Shown piece after piece: positions 33,037-45,693 of a stretch of DNA of 64,000 bases (the first letter of the stretch is position 1; every line of letters begins with the position of its first letter). The DNA is from Phalacrocorax aristotelis (lineage: Eukaryota; Chordata; Aves; Suliformes; Phalacrocoracidae). Location: positions 11,793,401-11,857,400 of the forward strand of contig NC_134310.1 of the NCBI RefSeq assembly GCF_949628215.1. The letters are read 5' to 3'. The notes beneath the pieces are model-generated. The model worked only from the letters and a program-made list of their open reading frames with translations, did no database searches and was not told the DNA's origin. Both the position numbers and the translations under genes were made by a program.

Positions 33037-34260
33037 TGTCACAATCCATCACTGGGTTGAACAATTTGGCAGAGGTTAAATCCCCTTGCTTTCCAACTGA
33101 CCTCAGATAATTCTGGGAGGTTGGGGGCGGCTGGGCTTAACTTCTGATTAACTCCAGTGTGCTATCGTGACTAGGTGTCGTGGTTTAGCCTGCAGCTCAG
33201 CCCCACACAGTCGCTCGCTCACTCCCCCACCGGTAGATGGGGGAGAGAATCAGAAGGGTAACGCTCGTGGGTTGGGATAAGAACAGTTTAATAATTAAAA
33301 TTAAAAGAAACAACAATAGAAATGCAATGTAAAGGAGAACAACGAGAGGCGCAAAGCCCTGGGGGAGAGGGGAAGGGAGGGGAGAGGGGGAACGAACCGC
33401 CAAAACGAACTGCACGCGATGCAGCCACTTGCCGCCCTCTGACCCGACGCCGCGCCGGCCCCGCGCTGCCACTGCCCCCCTCAATATACTGGTCATGGTG
33501 TCACATGGTATGGAATGAACCTGCCATTGGCCAGTCGGGGTCAGCCGCCCCCACCATGGCCCTGCCCCTCCCAGCCCCCCCCCCCCCGCCACGCGGCAGA
33601 GGGCGGGAAGCTGGAAAGGTAGCCGACCCCCACAGTGAGGAGAATTAACCCCTTCTCAGCCAAAACCAGAACACTAGGTTCCTTTTACATTCTCGGAAAC
33701 AGAATTAAGACTCAAAACGGAGTCAAGTGCCAAGTGATTTTATTTGGCCAAAAATAGATACACGAGAGAAAAGCAAAGAGAGAAAAGGTGAAAAAGTGAA
33801 CGAGAGGGAGGGAGAGAATAGGAGTGTTGTGATAGCTACCACCACGGATCATGCAGTGGTCCATCCGTCCATGTGATTGGTCGGTCAGGGCAGTCCCAGT
33901 GGTCCGGCCATCCGATGTATCTTCGAATCTGGTGGAAGGAGAATGTTCCAGCATAGTCAATAACTGTTTTGCATATCCATGCCTCCTACTCGGCAGTGGG
34001 GCGCATGCCCAGTACCGTCACTAGAGGGTACTAGAAAGTTCTAGACAGTCCAAGCTCCCCCCATCAGTCGACCCTGGGCTTGGGCACATGCACAGAGGGC
34101 ACGTACTCCAGAGACAACAGGACACACACACTCCTGCCAGGCAGGACTCAACGAGCTGCCCTGGTGACCAAACTGTCCCGCTCAGTTTCCCTGGTGATCA
34201 GGCACTGGTAGTGAAACTTGTCCTGCCAGCAATGTTGAGACAAGTTTCTAGTCCCTTACA
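33037..34260 (-). mobile_element. ERV-A-type solo LTR, split by an ERVL LTR
   Basis: The left edge TGTCACAATCCATCACTGGG and right edge CTAGTCCCTTACA match the ERV-A LTR at 16473-17123, as does the centre ('cggagtcaagtgccaagt'). Removing the nested LTR and one target duplication leaves about 720 bp. No internal ERV-A sequence is next to it. A clear target duplication was not found. Confidence 0.82.
33176..33673 (-). mobile_element. Solo ERVL-type LTR with 5-bp target duplication
   Basis: A 498-bp LTR in reverse orientation is flanked by ctagg at 33171-33175 and 33674-33678. It is a near twin of the 6174-6670 LTR in length, edges and interior. Confidence 0.92.
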
Positions 34261-35964
34261 GACTGCTAATAACTTCCTTCGGTGTTAACAATGCCCCTTC
34301 TGGCAAGACAGTGGCTCATACATCTGTCCAAATTCAAATGAATAATTATCTAAAAGCAATAAAACAGTTACTCGCTTTCTGCTACAAAGCTGATTTTTGT
34401 TAAGCGTTGCTGGGAGCCAGGAGTTGGGCCAGTCTCAAACATTTTGTTCCGTCCCTGATGCTCGTAAATGCCTGAGAAGCGATATGACCCACTGCAGTGT
34501 TGTCCTCTTTTCCAGATGTCAGGTTGTGGCATGGCCTGGTGGCGTTGCCGGTCGTAGCTTCAGGTGCTGCTTGAGAAACCACAGCACCTTTGTGCCCCAG
34601 AGGTCTGCATTACTCTTGCATTTTGGATTCTCCACCATACAGGCTGTGGAAGTAGCACGGGCGTTGAACAAACACTTTGGTCTGGATTAGAGACTTCCTT
34701 TATGCAGTGATTTAATCACTTTGTTGAGACCTAATAGGGAACTTCTCAAAATCTGAGTGTTACTTCAGAGCCAAACTGCAATCTAGAGCTTTATCAAGGG
34801 CTCAGTTAAAATTCTATCAAAGGCTGAAGAAAAACAAAACAAGAAGGGTTACATGGGTGAAAAGCCAATTGATTTACTCTTCCTCCACACCCTTTGACAG
34901 AAAACAAAACCATAGGAAGGCTTTTAATAAGCTTCATTTATACTCATAGTGCAAAACTTCTCCAGTACCTGCAATACAGATTTTTCATTTGGCCTCTTTG
35001 CCAAAAATTAACTGAAAATTATTTTTTGCTTAAATATCAGTCTTTCAGAAACAGTCATGCCCTAAGGTACATACTTTGACTCGCTTTTTCCTCAGCCAGC
35101 ATCCACAGCTTGAAAACAGGGAGTGAAGTATTTTTTCCTGGTTGCGGTGGCCACCAGCAGGGACCAGGTGTGGTAGCGTCCCCAGCTGAGCTGCTCCCCA
35201 CCGCAGCGCACCCACCTTGATGCTTTGCCGCATTCAGCTGCTCCTGGCACCCTGTAACTCGAGCCTCCGCCCCACTCGAAATGGCTCATGTGGGGTGCTG
35301 GAAAGCCCCCGTTCCTGCCGCTCTCACCTTCCCTGCGCACACGCTCCTGCAGCCAGCGGTGCACAAACAGCCCTGTCAGTCCCTTCCACACCGGCCCAAG
35401 TCAGGCGCTGCCTGATCTAGGAAACTAAAAATCACACACCCTTTTCCCCACGTCTTTCTTACTTTGCTTTGGGGAAGGTATGGCAAACTTTTTCTTGGGA
35501 AGACAAATCCCCAGCGCTCCCCTTCCCACCCCCTTCTTTCCCACCATCCCATTTGCTATCATTCAACTTCTTTGCTCTCCTGGATAATGCAGCATTCCCT
35601 GGGTGGCAGGCAGCCCCCTTCTCCACTTTGCTTCCTTTTTCATCCATTTCACCACTCATCCTAAGCTACACTTGGCTCTAAAGCTTCCGCACCTCTGATT
35701 TTCTCATTAAAGGACTGCTTCATTTAAAAAAAAGAATTAAATCCAGAACTAACTCCAGGACTTTCTCCCCATTTACTGGTCTTAGGTCATCACTAAATGA
35801 ATAGATAAAAACAGCCCCATACTCATTCCAGGCAAACCAGCTACCTGGAAACACATATGAACTGGCTACAGAGCCATTTTTAGGTAAGTCCTGCACACAG
35901 ACACATCCTGAGACCTTCCCGCTGCAAAAGGAAATCAGGCAGGAATGGTCTGAGAGATAGAACC
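34261..35964. other. No gene recognised
   Basis: Contains a GC-rich patch at about 35130-35400 and a pyrimidine-rich patch at 35505-35560. Short frames exist but show no known domain. A host exon of another gene cannot be excluded. Confidence 0.4.
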
Positions 35965-36105
35965 ATGTATTAAATTGTTCTTATCTCAACCCACGAGTTT
36001 TCTTGCTTTTGCTCTTCCGATTCTCTCCCCCATCCCACAGGGGTGGGGGGGAGTGAGTGAGCAGCTGCATAGTGTTTAGTTGCTGACTGGGGCTGAACCA
36101 CAACA
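35965..36105 (+). repeat. ERVL LTR end fragment
   Basis: This matches only the last ~140 bp of the ERVL LTR ('ttcttatctcaacccacgag' through 'ggggctgaaccacaaca'). Confidence 0.85.
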
Positions 36106-37734
36106 CAGGCAAACCCAATACCAAAATAAGTAGCCAAAACTATTCCTAAAATAACAGAGCTGAACTAAAGCATTTTCACTTCAAGGCAGTAGTCAGCCTC
36201 AGATGTCAGCGCCTTGCACACACACTGAAACCTTGGTCAGCCATGAATAAACACCTTTTATCAAAGGTCTTCCAGGAAAGCTATTCCTGCTAGGGTACAT
36301 GCCAAGGGATAGATGTAGCGAAGGTTTTTATTTTAAAGTTGAGAAGGGAAAAACTTGACACTAAGATTTATGATAGCCATTAGTGGATTTCTTGGTCTGG
36401 ATACCTGCCCAGAGTAGATAAAAAGCTGGGTCATTAAGCCTCTCAACAACTTCAGACTATGTAGAACTGAATCCAAAGTTAGTTAAAGTTCAGCTCTTGC
36501 TCCCTCTCCCCAAACAATTTTGTGTCATTTTATCTGAAGTTTTCTGACAAAAGTTGCAGCTCACCATTTAACAAAGATCATTACATTCACACATTGCCAT
36601 TCCAGTTGTCTGGCACTTCTACAGGAAGCGGAGCTACTCATTTGCCTTGACAGGAAAATAATATAACATGACATCTGGTGAAATTTGTTTTCCGAACCTT
36701 TCAGATTTATTATTTTTTTAATATGAGAGCACACTGCCACTTTCCATGCTCTTGCCAGATTACCCACTAGCTTTTTTCACTATAAGTTAAACCAAGTCAC
36801 ACGAGCTTGCACCTTGCTTAGCTAATGCAGTAAATTACTAGGGAATTTTCTGTTGTTAGATAGGATAAAACAAACAGGCTCATCCCCAAACATTTGGGGA
36901 AAACTACCATCTAAGACATTATATTTCTGATTATAAATATAGCTTATCAGAAGTACATAAACTTAAGAAAAAGCACAAAGATTCTTTTTAAAGACAAGTA
37001 ATTGTGGCTACAGATCTTGGCTCATTAAAAAAGATCACTGAGCTGGTGGGTCAATTTTTACAGTTGCATAGGGGTATCAATGTTTTTTTAAATTGTATGT
37101 TGTAAAAACAGATAGGAAGAAGTGGTTTCAAACATAAAGCAATAATTTAAGGTGTGGGATATGTTGACACTTTAAGTGATACAGTGCAACCTTGTAAGAG
37201 ACAGACATACATAAAGTTCTGTGCCTCGCATCCGGCTCACTTGAAATACGTGTTCAAACTTGGCAAAAATGTATGCCCCTTCTTAGTGGTCCTATGTTGG
37301 GAAAGTTTTACATTTTAGTAGGTTACTAGAGTTGGATTAAAACTATTTAATTTGCAGAAGGAAGCTGTTTTAAGAAGCAAGCCAAAATCTTAGACTAGAT
37401 CATGAAGTGTGTAGTAAGTAACCTCACAGCAGGCAAACAGTTTACGCTTTCTAGAACTTCTAAATTGTAAAATTTTAAATTCGTTAGAACTTAGTTTGCA
37501 CAAGAAGAGATAATGCTTGTTATTTTACAGTTATAAGGGTTTTCACAATCTAGTTAGAAACAGCAATAGATGAAACTTATACCTGTATACGTACAGAGCA
37601 CAGAATAGCCACATAGAAGTTTATGATTTGCAACAGGGGCCTTATCTCCACATACTATTTTCCTTTTCTACTTAATTATAGGAAATATTATAAGCATCAG
37701 TACAAAATAACATAAAACTGGAAAAATAAGCTGT
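36106..37734. other. Non-coding host sequence downstream of TENT2
   Basis: AT-rich sequence with no recognised repeat or frame. It lies beyond the likely 3' end of TENT2, though part may be 3' UTR if a distal poly(A) site is used. Confidence 0.45.
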
Positions 37735-38788
37735 ATTTTCCATATATAAACTTTATTCTATTGGACACCATAACAAAACAAATAAAAAGTGAAAATTAAT
37801 TTTACATCAATGATAAGTACAGTTTTAACAATTAACTGGTCTTCAATAACAAGTACATGAAAGGCACAAACTGAGCTACAGCAGGTCTAAAATTTCAACT
37901 TTATTTTGAAAAGATAAAATTTTCAAGATTACTTATTTAAATTCAATTTACAGTAGCTAACCAATTTACAAATATTTATACAAAATCAAAACAGAAGCCC
38001 AGCTTATTGTAGCAGCAGCAGGGTTGTGTTATTTGGGGTTTTCTTCTTCCCCCCCGCCCCCTTCAGGCAGATATCACTACTACTTCATATATTTAAGAGG
38101 AAGCCTAAAAAGTATCTTGCCTACTCTGTGTGAATATGAAGCATTTACATATATTGATTTGTCCTTTTTTATTTCTATTTCTTTGCAGTAGAACTGTTGC
38201 TTGAAAAATCCAGTTTAGAGTAGTTCTTTGTATCCAGAATACTACCAACTATAATCTAACTTAATTTTCATAAACTGTTGCTTGTTGTTCTACGTAAAAG
38301 GGAAATAAAACTGGAAAGTGCTAAGTTAAGCAAAAGTGCATACTGCGTTAAGCAGATGTAAAGCATGGGCTGTCTGTTCATCAAGCACTGTGCAATGCCT
38401 TAAGGATACAGTCAGACTCACACTTTGTTTAACTCTGAATTTCATTTCATTGTTAAACACATCCAAATTAATGATTACACAGATTATAGAAACAAGTCAG
38501 TATATCCCCATACTTTCTTTAAAATGGATTTATTTTGTCTGCTGTTTGAGTCACAACAGTTTCTTCTAGAAGTCAACAATGCAAGCTTTTTCAGAAAGCA
38601 TATCTTTGAATGAACACCTGTATTAAAAAATGTCAATAATAAAATATGCAATCTTTTCTGTAAACATTTCCGTAACCAAAGTTTAAGGAGAAAAACATGT
38701 CAAAAAACTATGGGGTAACTGCATCTTGATTTTGATACTCCTCTTTATTTCAGCAGGATCCAGTAAGGAGAAAAATGGAACAAGTTGG
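37735..38788 (-). other. TENT2: Probable TENT2 3' UTR
   Basis: AT-rich sequence directly after the TENT2 stop codon. AATAAA signals on the minus strand occur at 38744-38749, 38168-38173, 37900-37905 and 37752-37757. Which are used cannot be told from sequence; the left limit given is the outermost of these. Confidence 0.35.
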
Positions 38789-38863
38789 TTATCTTTTCCG
38801 TGTGGTTATTCTTAAAGGTAATATACAGTTCAGGTCTTTCTTGTCTTGTAATATCTGCCAAGA
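38789..38863 (-). CDS. TENT2: TENT2 (PAPD4/GLD2), terminal coding exon
   Basis: The minus strand encodes SWQILQDKKDLNCILPLRITTRKR followed by TAA. This corresponds to the human C-terminus SWHRLKNKRDLNSILPVRAAVLKR as I recall it, with the same length and basic end. The exon opens in phase 0 after a cctccccag acceptor, directly joining LK at the end of the 40686-40765 exon. TENT2 is a cytoplasmic non-canonical poly(A) polymerase that extends mRNA tails and also acts on some microRNAs; this tail lies after the folded core. The stop codon is at 38789-38791. Confidence 0.93.
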   Translation of the reverse strand, partial: SWQILQDKKDLNCILPLRITTRKR

Positions 38864-40685
38864 CTGGGGAGGGAAAAAGTACAATGTTTTAAAAGGCTAA
38901 ATAATCATCTTTGCCATTAATACTTAAATACCATTTTAAGTAGTAAGCCTCACAGATCCACAAAAATAAGTTTGATATTTTTCCCCTTGATATTTTTTTT
39001 TTTTTAAGGGAAGATTACTCCAAAAGGTACACAAAATGCAATGAACTACTGAGAAAGGTACATCCTTTCAAGAAGAGAGTGGATTTGCAGAGACTAAGAT
39101 GTTAACATTATTCAAGCATTACACTGATATTCTGAATGTGAAGTAACAGTCTCAAAATCACACATGTCAAACTTCCTGATACAAGATGTTATACTCTGAC
39201 ATTTCCAGAACTTAATTGTGTCTTTAAAATAGGTTATTTCAATTTTGTTCTGTATTCTGTTCTGGATTCCAGGATACATCTGTTAGGCCATGAATCTGCA
39301 AATAACTGCACTGACCCTCCTGTCTTTATGTAGAATTAATTTAAACCACAATGTGTAATGAAAACCACAGGAAGAATAATCTTTCAACAGCAGAAACACA
39401 GATTCCTTAGGCTTCTTAAAGTGCAAGATATTCATAAGTACTTGTAGCTTTAAGCAACTGTCATTCCTTATGGTTCCTAGTAAAGAGGCTTCCAAACAGC
39501 TTGGACCAAACAACTGCTTTTACATTTTTTTTTTTTTTTTAAAAACCACACAGGTTTGAAACCAATTTTTTAATTGAAAATTCTGAAAAGAGAAATTAAC
39601 TCTAATTTCACAGAACAGTGTGAGAGCCCAAACATTTAGTAAACCACTGCTTTAGCAGATTCACAAAATAAAATACATTATGTAAAAGTATGTGAAAAGT
39701 ATTTTGTATGCCAAAATGGCTAAATAGGAGGAAACTGACATTTCTGAACATAATTACAAAGCAAAAAAGTTATCCTTTTCTGACCATATAAAGGCAACAC
39801 CTTATAGCATTTATTTTTTTATAAATATCTGGCATTGATTTCCTTTTTGTTAGAGAAACCCTAAAGATATTTAAGGACTTGATTAACTGGAGTAAACAAG
39901 AGTCTCCAATGACAGCATACAAGGAAGTCTAACTGGTTAAAGGTTGAAGCCAGTTCTGTGCACTAATCCCTAGTCATGAACTACATTATGACTAGTCAGA
40001 TATCTCAGAAAACCAGAACTTGAGCTCAGATATATGAACATAATTCCAAATGCAATGCCCATGTTAGGAGACAAGCATACAAGTGAGTTGGCAGCAAGGA
40101 TTTTTAGAAACAAGGCTGTTTAACCAAGGCTTAAGTCTTTCCTTGCTTCATTCAGAGTTTCCTTGCCTCCTCTACTACACCTGGAACAGTGAAACCTCCA
40201 GTTTGAACTACTCATGTTCTAAAATTATGATTGTGGTCTTCCTAAAGAAAAATAACAATCTGATTCAGTTGTCAAAAACCCAGCAGAAACACATTGGCGG
40301 CAATATTATAAAAAAGGGATAGTAAGAGGTATAAAACATTGTTTATTAGCAAATTCATATAGGAAGGAATAATGAAAATAAAGTTGTGATTCTAAAGCTA
40401 TTATTGTTAGATTTTTGTGTGTGTAAAATTCATAATTTTAAGACGAAGGATCTACTCTTTCAAGCACCCATTTCAACTTAAGCCTGATGCTTACTGGCAT
40501 ACAGACAATAGTCTTATTAAATAATTTTCCACATTTTAAGGAATAAGTTTCTATCATATGTATAGCACAAAGCATAAAAATAAGCATAAGAAACATCAGA
40601 AACAGGCAGGTTCAATGACTTCCACTTGTATAACTACCTTCAAAGCCAAAGTGATTGGAAAAATTAACTCTGATGCACTTTTTAC
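38864..40685 (-). other. TENT2: TENT2 last intron
   Basis: 1822 bp with gtaaa donor and cctccccag acceptor on the minus strand. Simple T-runs occur at 38993-39005 and 39526-39540. No transposable element was recognised. Confidence 0.85.
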
Positions 40686-40765
40686 CTTCAGAAATTCATC
40701 TTTGATAATATCAAACTTCTGTTTTTCATGTACAGCTCTAGCAGTGTTTGTCCCATCAAAGGGTT
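40686..40765 (-). CDS. TENT2: TENT2 (PAPD4/GLD2), penultimate coding exon
   Basis: 80 bp on the minus strand encode (E)PFDGTNTARAVHEKQKFDIIKDEFLK, almost identical to human EPFDGTNTARAVHEKQKFDMIKDQFLK as I recall it. It starts with two bases that complete the Glu codon begun in the previous exon (phase 1) after a cttgcag acceptor, and ends in phase 0 before a gtaaa donor. The EPFDGTNTAR segment is a conserved nucleotidyltransferase feature after the PAP-associated domain, close to the nucleotide-binding cleft in related enzymes. The reading frame is intact. Confidence 0.96.
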
Positions 40766-43700
40766 CTGCAAGATCAAACACAAACATTAAAAGCATTAAA
40801 AAAAAGCGAGAGTTACGCTGTCTTCACTGAGTAAGTAATCAGGCAAAAACCAGAGAAGTTAACATATCATTGCTTCCCAAGTGTGTTTTAAGTGTCTGAT
40901 TCCACTTTGCTTATTAAGCTTTATTTCTACATAACATTCATCCAGAAAAGCCCCAAACATTCTAATAGTATGTAATCCATAATAAAGTCAGGTTATTATT
41001 TCTATCGAAGCATGCTACAATTGTGCTGAATTTATGCATCAGTAATTATTTGTTACTGTTTAATAGCCTGTGATGAGATATCAGAATATGATTTTCCATA
41101 TCACCCTTAACATGAAAAGCAGTACTGCATTCTTTGTCTTAAACTTGACACCGTTTCTTTAATGTCTTTAATGATTTGACATAAAGTACATAAATGTCCT
41201 AGCATATTTTTTTCTTTTAAAGCAACAAGAGTAAAGCTACTATTTACAACACTACAGTGAGAATCCATCATAAATTGTTTTGTTCACACACAGACATGAG
41301 AGTATTAAAAGAAAAAAAAGTAATAAAACATTAACACTGATGCTTGAGGGAAAGGCTAAAAGGGGATCATCTTTCCAAATGAAAATCCAAGAAATCATAA
41401 AGCTTCAGAACTGCTGCAAACCAAGCCCTGAGGAATTACTTTTAGAATTAACATGTGGATCTGAGAGATTTAAAAGTACAAGCATGAATCAGGTGCAGCT
41501 CAGACAGCTTCTGATCCAGTTTCCCTAAATGACTATCAATTTCACTGTCTCACAAAGTTGCCAATTTTCTAGCTTTTCCAAACTGTGTCTTTTTCAACAG
41601 GAGAATATATGATATTATTTGATATAGAGAAGATTTAAACTGGAACCAGAATAGTTGCTAGAAATTTAGAGTTTCTGACAAGGAATGCTTTTAGCTAATG
41701 TTTATGAACAAAGTTCTCTGTATCCCTATAATGGTAATAGCTTGCGAGATTTTAAACTGTCTGGAAAGAGCATCTCTACTATATTTGTTTCTCAAACAGC
41801 AGAAATACAAGTTATAATCAGTCTTAAGGCCAATAAAAATTAAAACAGAATAAATTTTTTTCTTTGAGTGAGCCTATAGTGCTACATGTAGAATTATCAC
41901 AACTTGCAGCTAGACTTCTTGTAATCTATCAACAAATATAAAATATTAAAAATATATGCAATAATACAAATTAGTGGAATTTTAGTCCGCTAAATGGAAA
42001 ATCTGACAATCTGACAAAGACTTGGAAACCAGAATATGTTGACATGTTTAGCTAGCTTTTAAAAGTTTCTTCTCAAAATACACAGAAGTTTATCTACATA
42101 CTTTGTTAAACTAGTTCAGCTTAACAGCTGTTCTAAACATGAAGCTTACTTCAAGTTGAAATAAGAAATTTAATTTTTCCCTTCCAATTTAAAAGTAAAA
42201 ACTTGTTATGTGAGGATAAAACCCACTCTTAATTGAGTCTTGAAGCACACAGTAACAGGAAGGAATCAGTTATGTCACCTATAGATAATTTTGCTTTTTT
42301 AATAGTTCAAATGCAAAACGCGCTCTTAAGTTGTATGTGATCAAGCCCATTTAACACAAATTCTAAAATGCCTATTTTGTATGCTGATATTATATTTTCC
42401 AAGCTGACAGAAGACAAACCTAGTTATTCAGCCACTTTGTAACATCATGCCATGGTTTTAGCTGGGATAGAGTTAATTTTCTTCACTGCAGCTGGCATAG
42501 TGCTGTGCTTTGGACGTAGTATGAAAACATTGTTGATAACACACAGATGTTTGGGCTGTTGCTGGGTAGCGCTTGTACTAGTCATGGACTTTTCTAGCTT
42601 CCCATGCTCTGCCAGGTGCACAAGAAGCCGGGAGGGGAGGGGGCACAGCTAAGAGAGCAGATTCAAACTGGCCAAAGGGATATTCCATATCATGTAATGT
42701 CATGCCCAGTATATAAACTGGAGGGAGTTGGCCAGGGCATGCAGTGATCACGGCTCGGGGACCGGCAGCGTCAGTCAGCAGATGGTGAGCGGTTGCATCG
42801 CTTGTGGGTTTTTCCCCCCCTTTTTTTCTGGGCTTCATTTCTCTCTTGTTATTGTCCTTTTTATATTATCATCATTATTATTATAATTACCATTATTACT
42901 ATTTTAATTATTAAACTGTTCTTATCTCAACCCACGAGTTTTCTTGCTTTTGCTCTTCTGATTCTCACCCCCATCCCACAGGTGTGGGGGGAGTTAGCGA
43001 GCGGCTGCATGGTGTTTAGTTGCTGACTGGGGCTGAACCACAATGTCATAAAAAAAATAAAAACTGAGAGCTTGAAACACACCACCCCTCACCCACACCT
43101 CAGTGTATCAACATCATGTGACATCAGCAAACAGCTTTGCCAAGGCTCTGTTCTGCACTATCCCAAATCATTTCAGCTGTGCAGGTACCTTATTTCTCAC
43201 ATTTCTCAACTCTGAGACTGCAGAGTCAAGCATGCAGTCTTCACAGGTTTCAGTGTATTTTTTCCCTGTGACTGGTAGGTGGTTTGTTTTTTTTTTTTTT
43301 CCCAAGTCAAAGAACAGGAATCCCATCATGAGGCTTCACACTGTCCATATGATTATAGCCAAGTTGGCGAGCTCTAGGCCACAGAATAGTTACCTACTGG
43401 TGAAATTAGTTATTCTCTGCACAGAGCAGCACAAAATGTGGGAAATTACTTGCACACACACAATGCACTCCCACCCCCCAGGAATCTTGAGGAGTGTCTG
43501 TGCCTAACCACAGGACTTCTGCCTTATTCCTCCCATCCACCCCAGCAAAATTATCCCTGTCTCTAAAAACTATTTCTGTACAGTTTGGCTCCTGTCCTAT
43601 TTCTATTCCTCTTTTATCCTAAAGCTTCAACCCTTGATATCCTGACCTAATGGCTTCCCATTTATTTACAGCTGGGCCCCAGGTCACCTCCCCCATTTCA

Positions 43701-44632
43701 AACCTTCCCTCTTCACCCTAGCGTCCTAAATCTCCTACTTCTAATTCTGCTCCCATTCCACCTTGGTTCCTTATCCATGGTCTTCTGTCCAATCAATTCC
43801 CCTTCATCTGCTGCATTCTGATTCTTGCTCCCCCTTCTTATCTGTGTTAACTGTTTCCAGTTACAGGGTAGCTCCCAGTCCTTCCCTGCTTCTCTTTTCA
43901 TTCTCCTTTAACATCTCAATCCTTCTTAGTCTATTATTTTCTCTTTCCCTGGTCCAAACTTCACACATGCTAAGTGTTCATCTTCTCCATGTAGACTCCC
44001 CACAGCAGTTGAAAGGCACCAAAGAGCACATGAAACAGGTTCCCTGTATCATGCTACTGCCCAGTTCAGCCTGAACTAAGGCAGCCGAGACCTGCAACTC
44101 CAAAAGGTAACCTGGGTTTTTCCTCTGTGGAAACCATACATTCACCAGACAACCAAAACCAGTAACCACAAGGGGATCAGCATATGCATGATGTAGTTAC
44201 TGCTAGGACTTGGGACGCTAGAGCATTACTAGAACAATAAATATTCTTATAGAGGAATCTGAATACATGCCCACTGTGTTTTTTTCAGAAGCTCCATCTT
44301 GGCAAAACTGAAGACTACTTTTGCAGAGCAGGAAAACAAACACTACTGCCATTCCTTGTCAAAGTCCTAATCCCTGTTCCAAAGTAACAGGGCAATAAGT
44401 CCTTTTGAAGAAAAGGTCAGGAGAACTATTTTTAAACACTACAGAGGTTAAAGCTTCCTTCTCAAATCTTTCTGGCAAGACCGTTTCCAAAACTATATTG
44501 GTTAAACTTCGTTTTCTACATAAATATATTACACGTGCATTATTAAAACACGACCAAGGTAAAGTCTAATTGACAGATTCATATATTTAGTGTCTTAACA
44601 GTTAAAAATTATAATGCAGCTTTACATTTTAC
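40766..44632 (-). other. TENT2: TENT2 intron with ERVL solo LTR
   Basis: 3867 bp. Contains the plus-strand LTR at 42448-43042, antisense to the gene. The rest is AT-rich without recognised elements. A T-run lies at about 43285-43300. Confidence 0.85.
42448..43042 (+). mobile_element. Solo ERVL-type LTR inside a TENT2 intron
   Basis: About 595 bp with edges TGCCATGGTTTTAGCTGGG and GGGGCTGAACCACA. It shares the family landmarks of the 5330-5944 LTR ('gggatattccatatcatg', 'cttatctcaacccacgag'). A clean target duplication is not visible. Confidence 0.88.
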
Positions 44633-44724
44633 CTTCTACACATATGAATTTGTTTCTCCATTCAATACCATCAGGTCTTGGAACAGCTTTAGCCTCACGA
44701 ACTGAAATCATTTGATGGCTCCAA
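44633..44724 (-). CDS. TENT2: TENT2 (PAPD4/GLD2), third-from-last coding exon
   Basis: 92 bp on the minus strand encode (D)WSHQMISVREAKAVPRPDGIEWRNKFICVE(E); human has WNSQMISVREAKAIPRPDGIEWRNKYICVEE as I recall it. The acceptor is ttccctag and the donor gtaaa. The first base completes the Asp codon whose GA ends the 55186-55322 exon, and the last base opens the Glu codon completed at 40765, so frame and phase fit on both sides. The segment follows the PAP-associated domain core and is conserved across GLD2 proteins. Confidence 0.96.
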
Positions 44725-45444
44725 CTAGGGAAAAGGAAAACAATTTGCAGACCTTTTAACTCTTGATTCTGAATAAATAATATCAGTTTACATTTAAAAA
44801 AATTCATAAGCCTGAATAACACAGTACTTTATAATAAGGAATAATTTAGTATAACAGTAATTCACTATATAAGAGTAAGGAATGATGGGTAGGAAACAAG
44901 AAAAATTTTCCACAGATACAAACGTGTATTTACAAAAACATCTGCAAAACAGAACAGTTTCCATAAGTAACATGTGTTCATGACAGAACATGGGGCTTTT
45001 TTTCTTCAAAAATGTCAACATAAATATGGACACCTACATTTATTTCTAAGTTGAAAATAAATTATAGCCTCAAATCTATCTTTCAGCATTTTCTGTGGGG
45101 AGAAAAGGAACATAAGGAGTTTAAGTGCAGATGACGTCACATATTGCATTCCATTAAAAAAATGCAATAATGTAAAAAATATATTAAGATAGCATGCTTA
45201 CAGGCCACCATTCCTAGTGCAAGGAACCTATTATTAGAAAGCACTAACACTTTGTGTATGCTGAATTGTAGATCTTCCACAACTCTAACAGAGCAACAAC
45301 TCAAATGCACATTTCAAAATAACCTACTGCTTTCTGCACACAATTTTAAAACAAAGCCATAGGAAATTATCACACTGAAACAAGAACAGCAGTGCCATTT
45401 AGAGAGCAATCTTTAATGATGTGCCAAGTGTCTTTATGATCTTT

Positions 45445-45693
45445 ATGATAAATGAGAGGTTTAGGTTGGATATTAGGAAAAGGTTCTTCACCCAGAGGGT
45501 GGTAGAGCACTGAAACAGGCTCCCCAGGGAGGTAGTCACGGTGCCAAGCCTGACGCTATTCAAGAAGCACTTGGACAACACCCTCAGAGATATGGCATAA
45601 ATTTGGGGGTGTCCTGTGCAGGGACAGGAGTTGGACTCTATGATCCTTGTGGGTCCCTTCCAACTCAGGACATTCTATGTATTCTATGATGCT
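45445..45693 (+). mobile_element. CR1 LINE 3' end
   Basis: A 3' UTR-type CR1 end: 'ggttggatattaggaaaagg', 'gggacaggagttggactcta', 'gggtcccttccaactcagg', then the terminal octamer repeat attctatgtattctatgat. 5'-truncated copy in a TENT2 intron. Confidence 0.88.

Noticed and set aside
34397-34690. A plus-strand frame of about 97 codons between LTR pieces.
   Set aside because: No recognisable domain, no splice context that could be trusted, and length is within chance for this composition.
35092-35391. A 99-codon minus-strand frame in a GC-rich patch.
   Set aside because: GC-rich sequence has few stops by chance, and no family resemblance was recognised. It could be part of an unrecognised host exon but this is not supportable.
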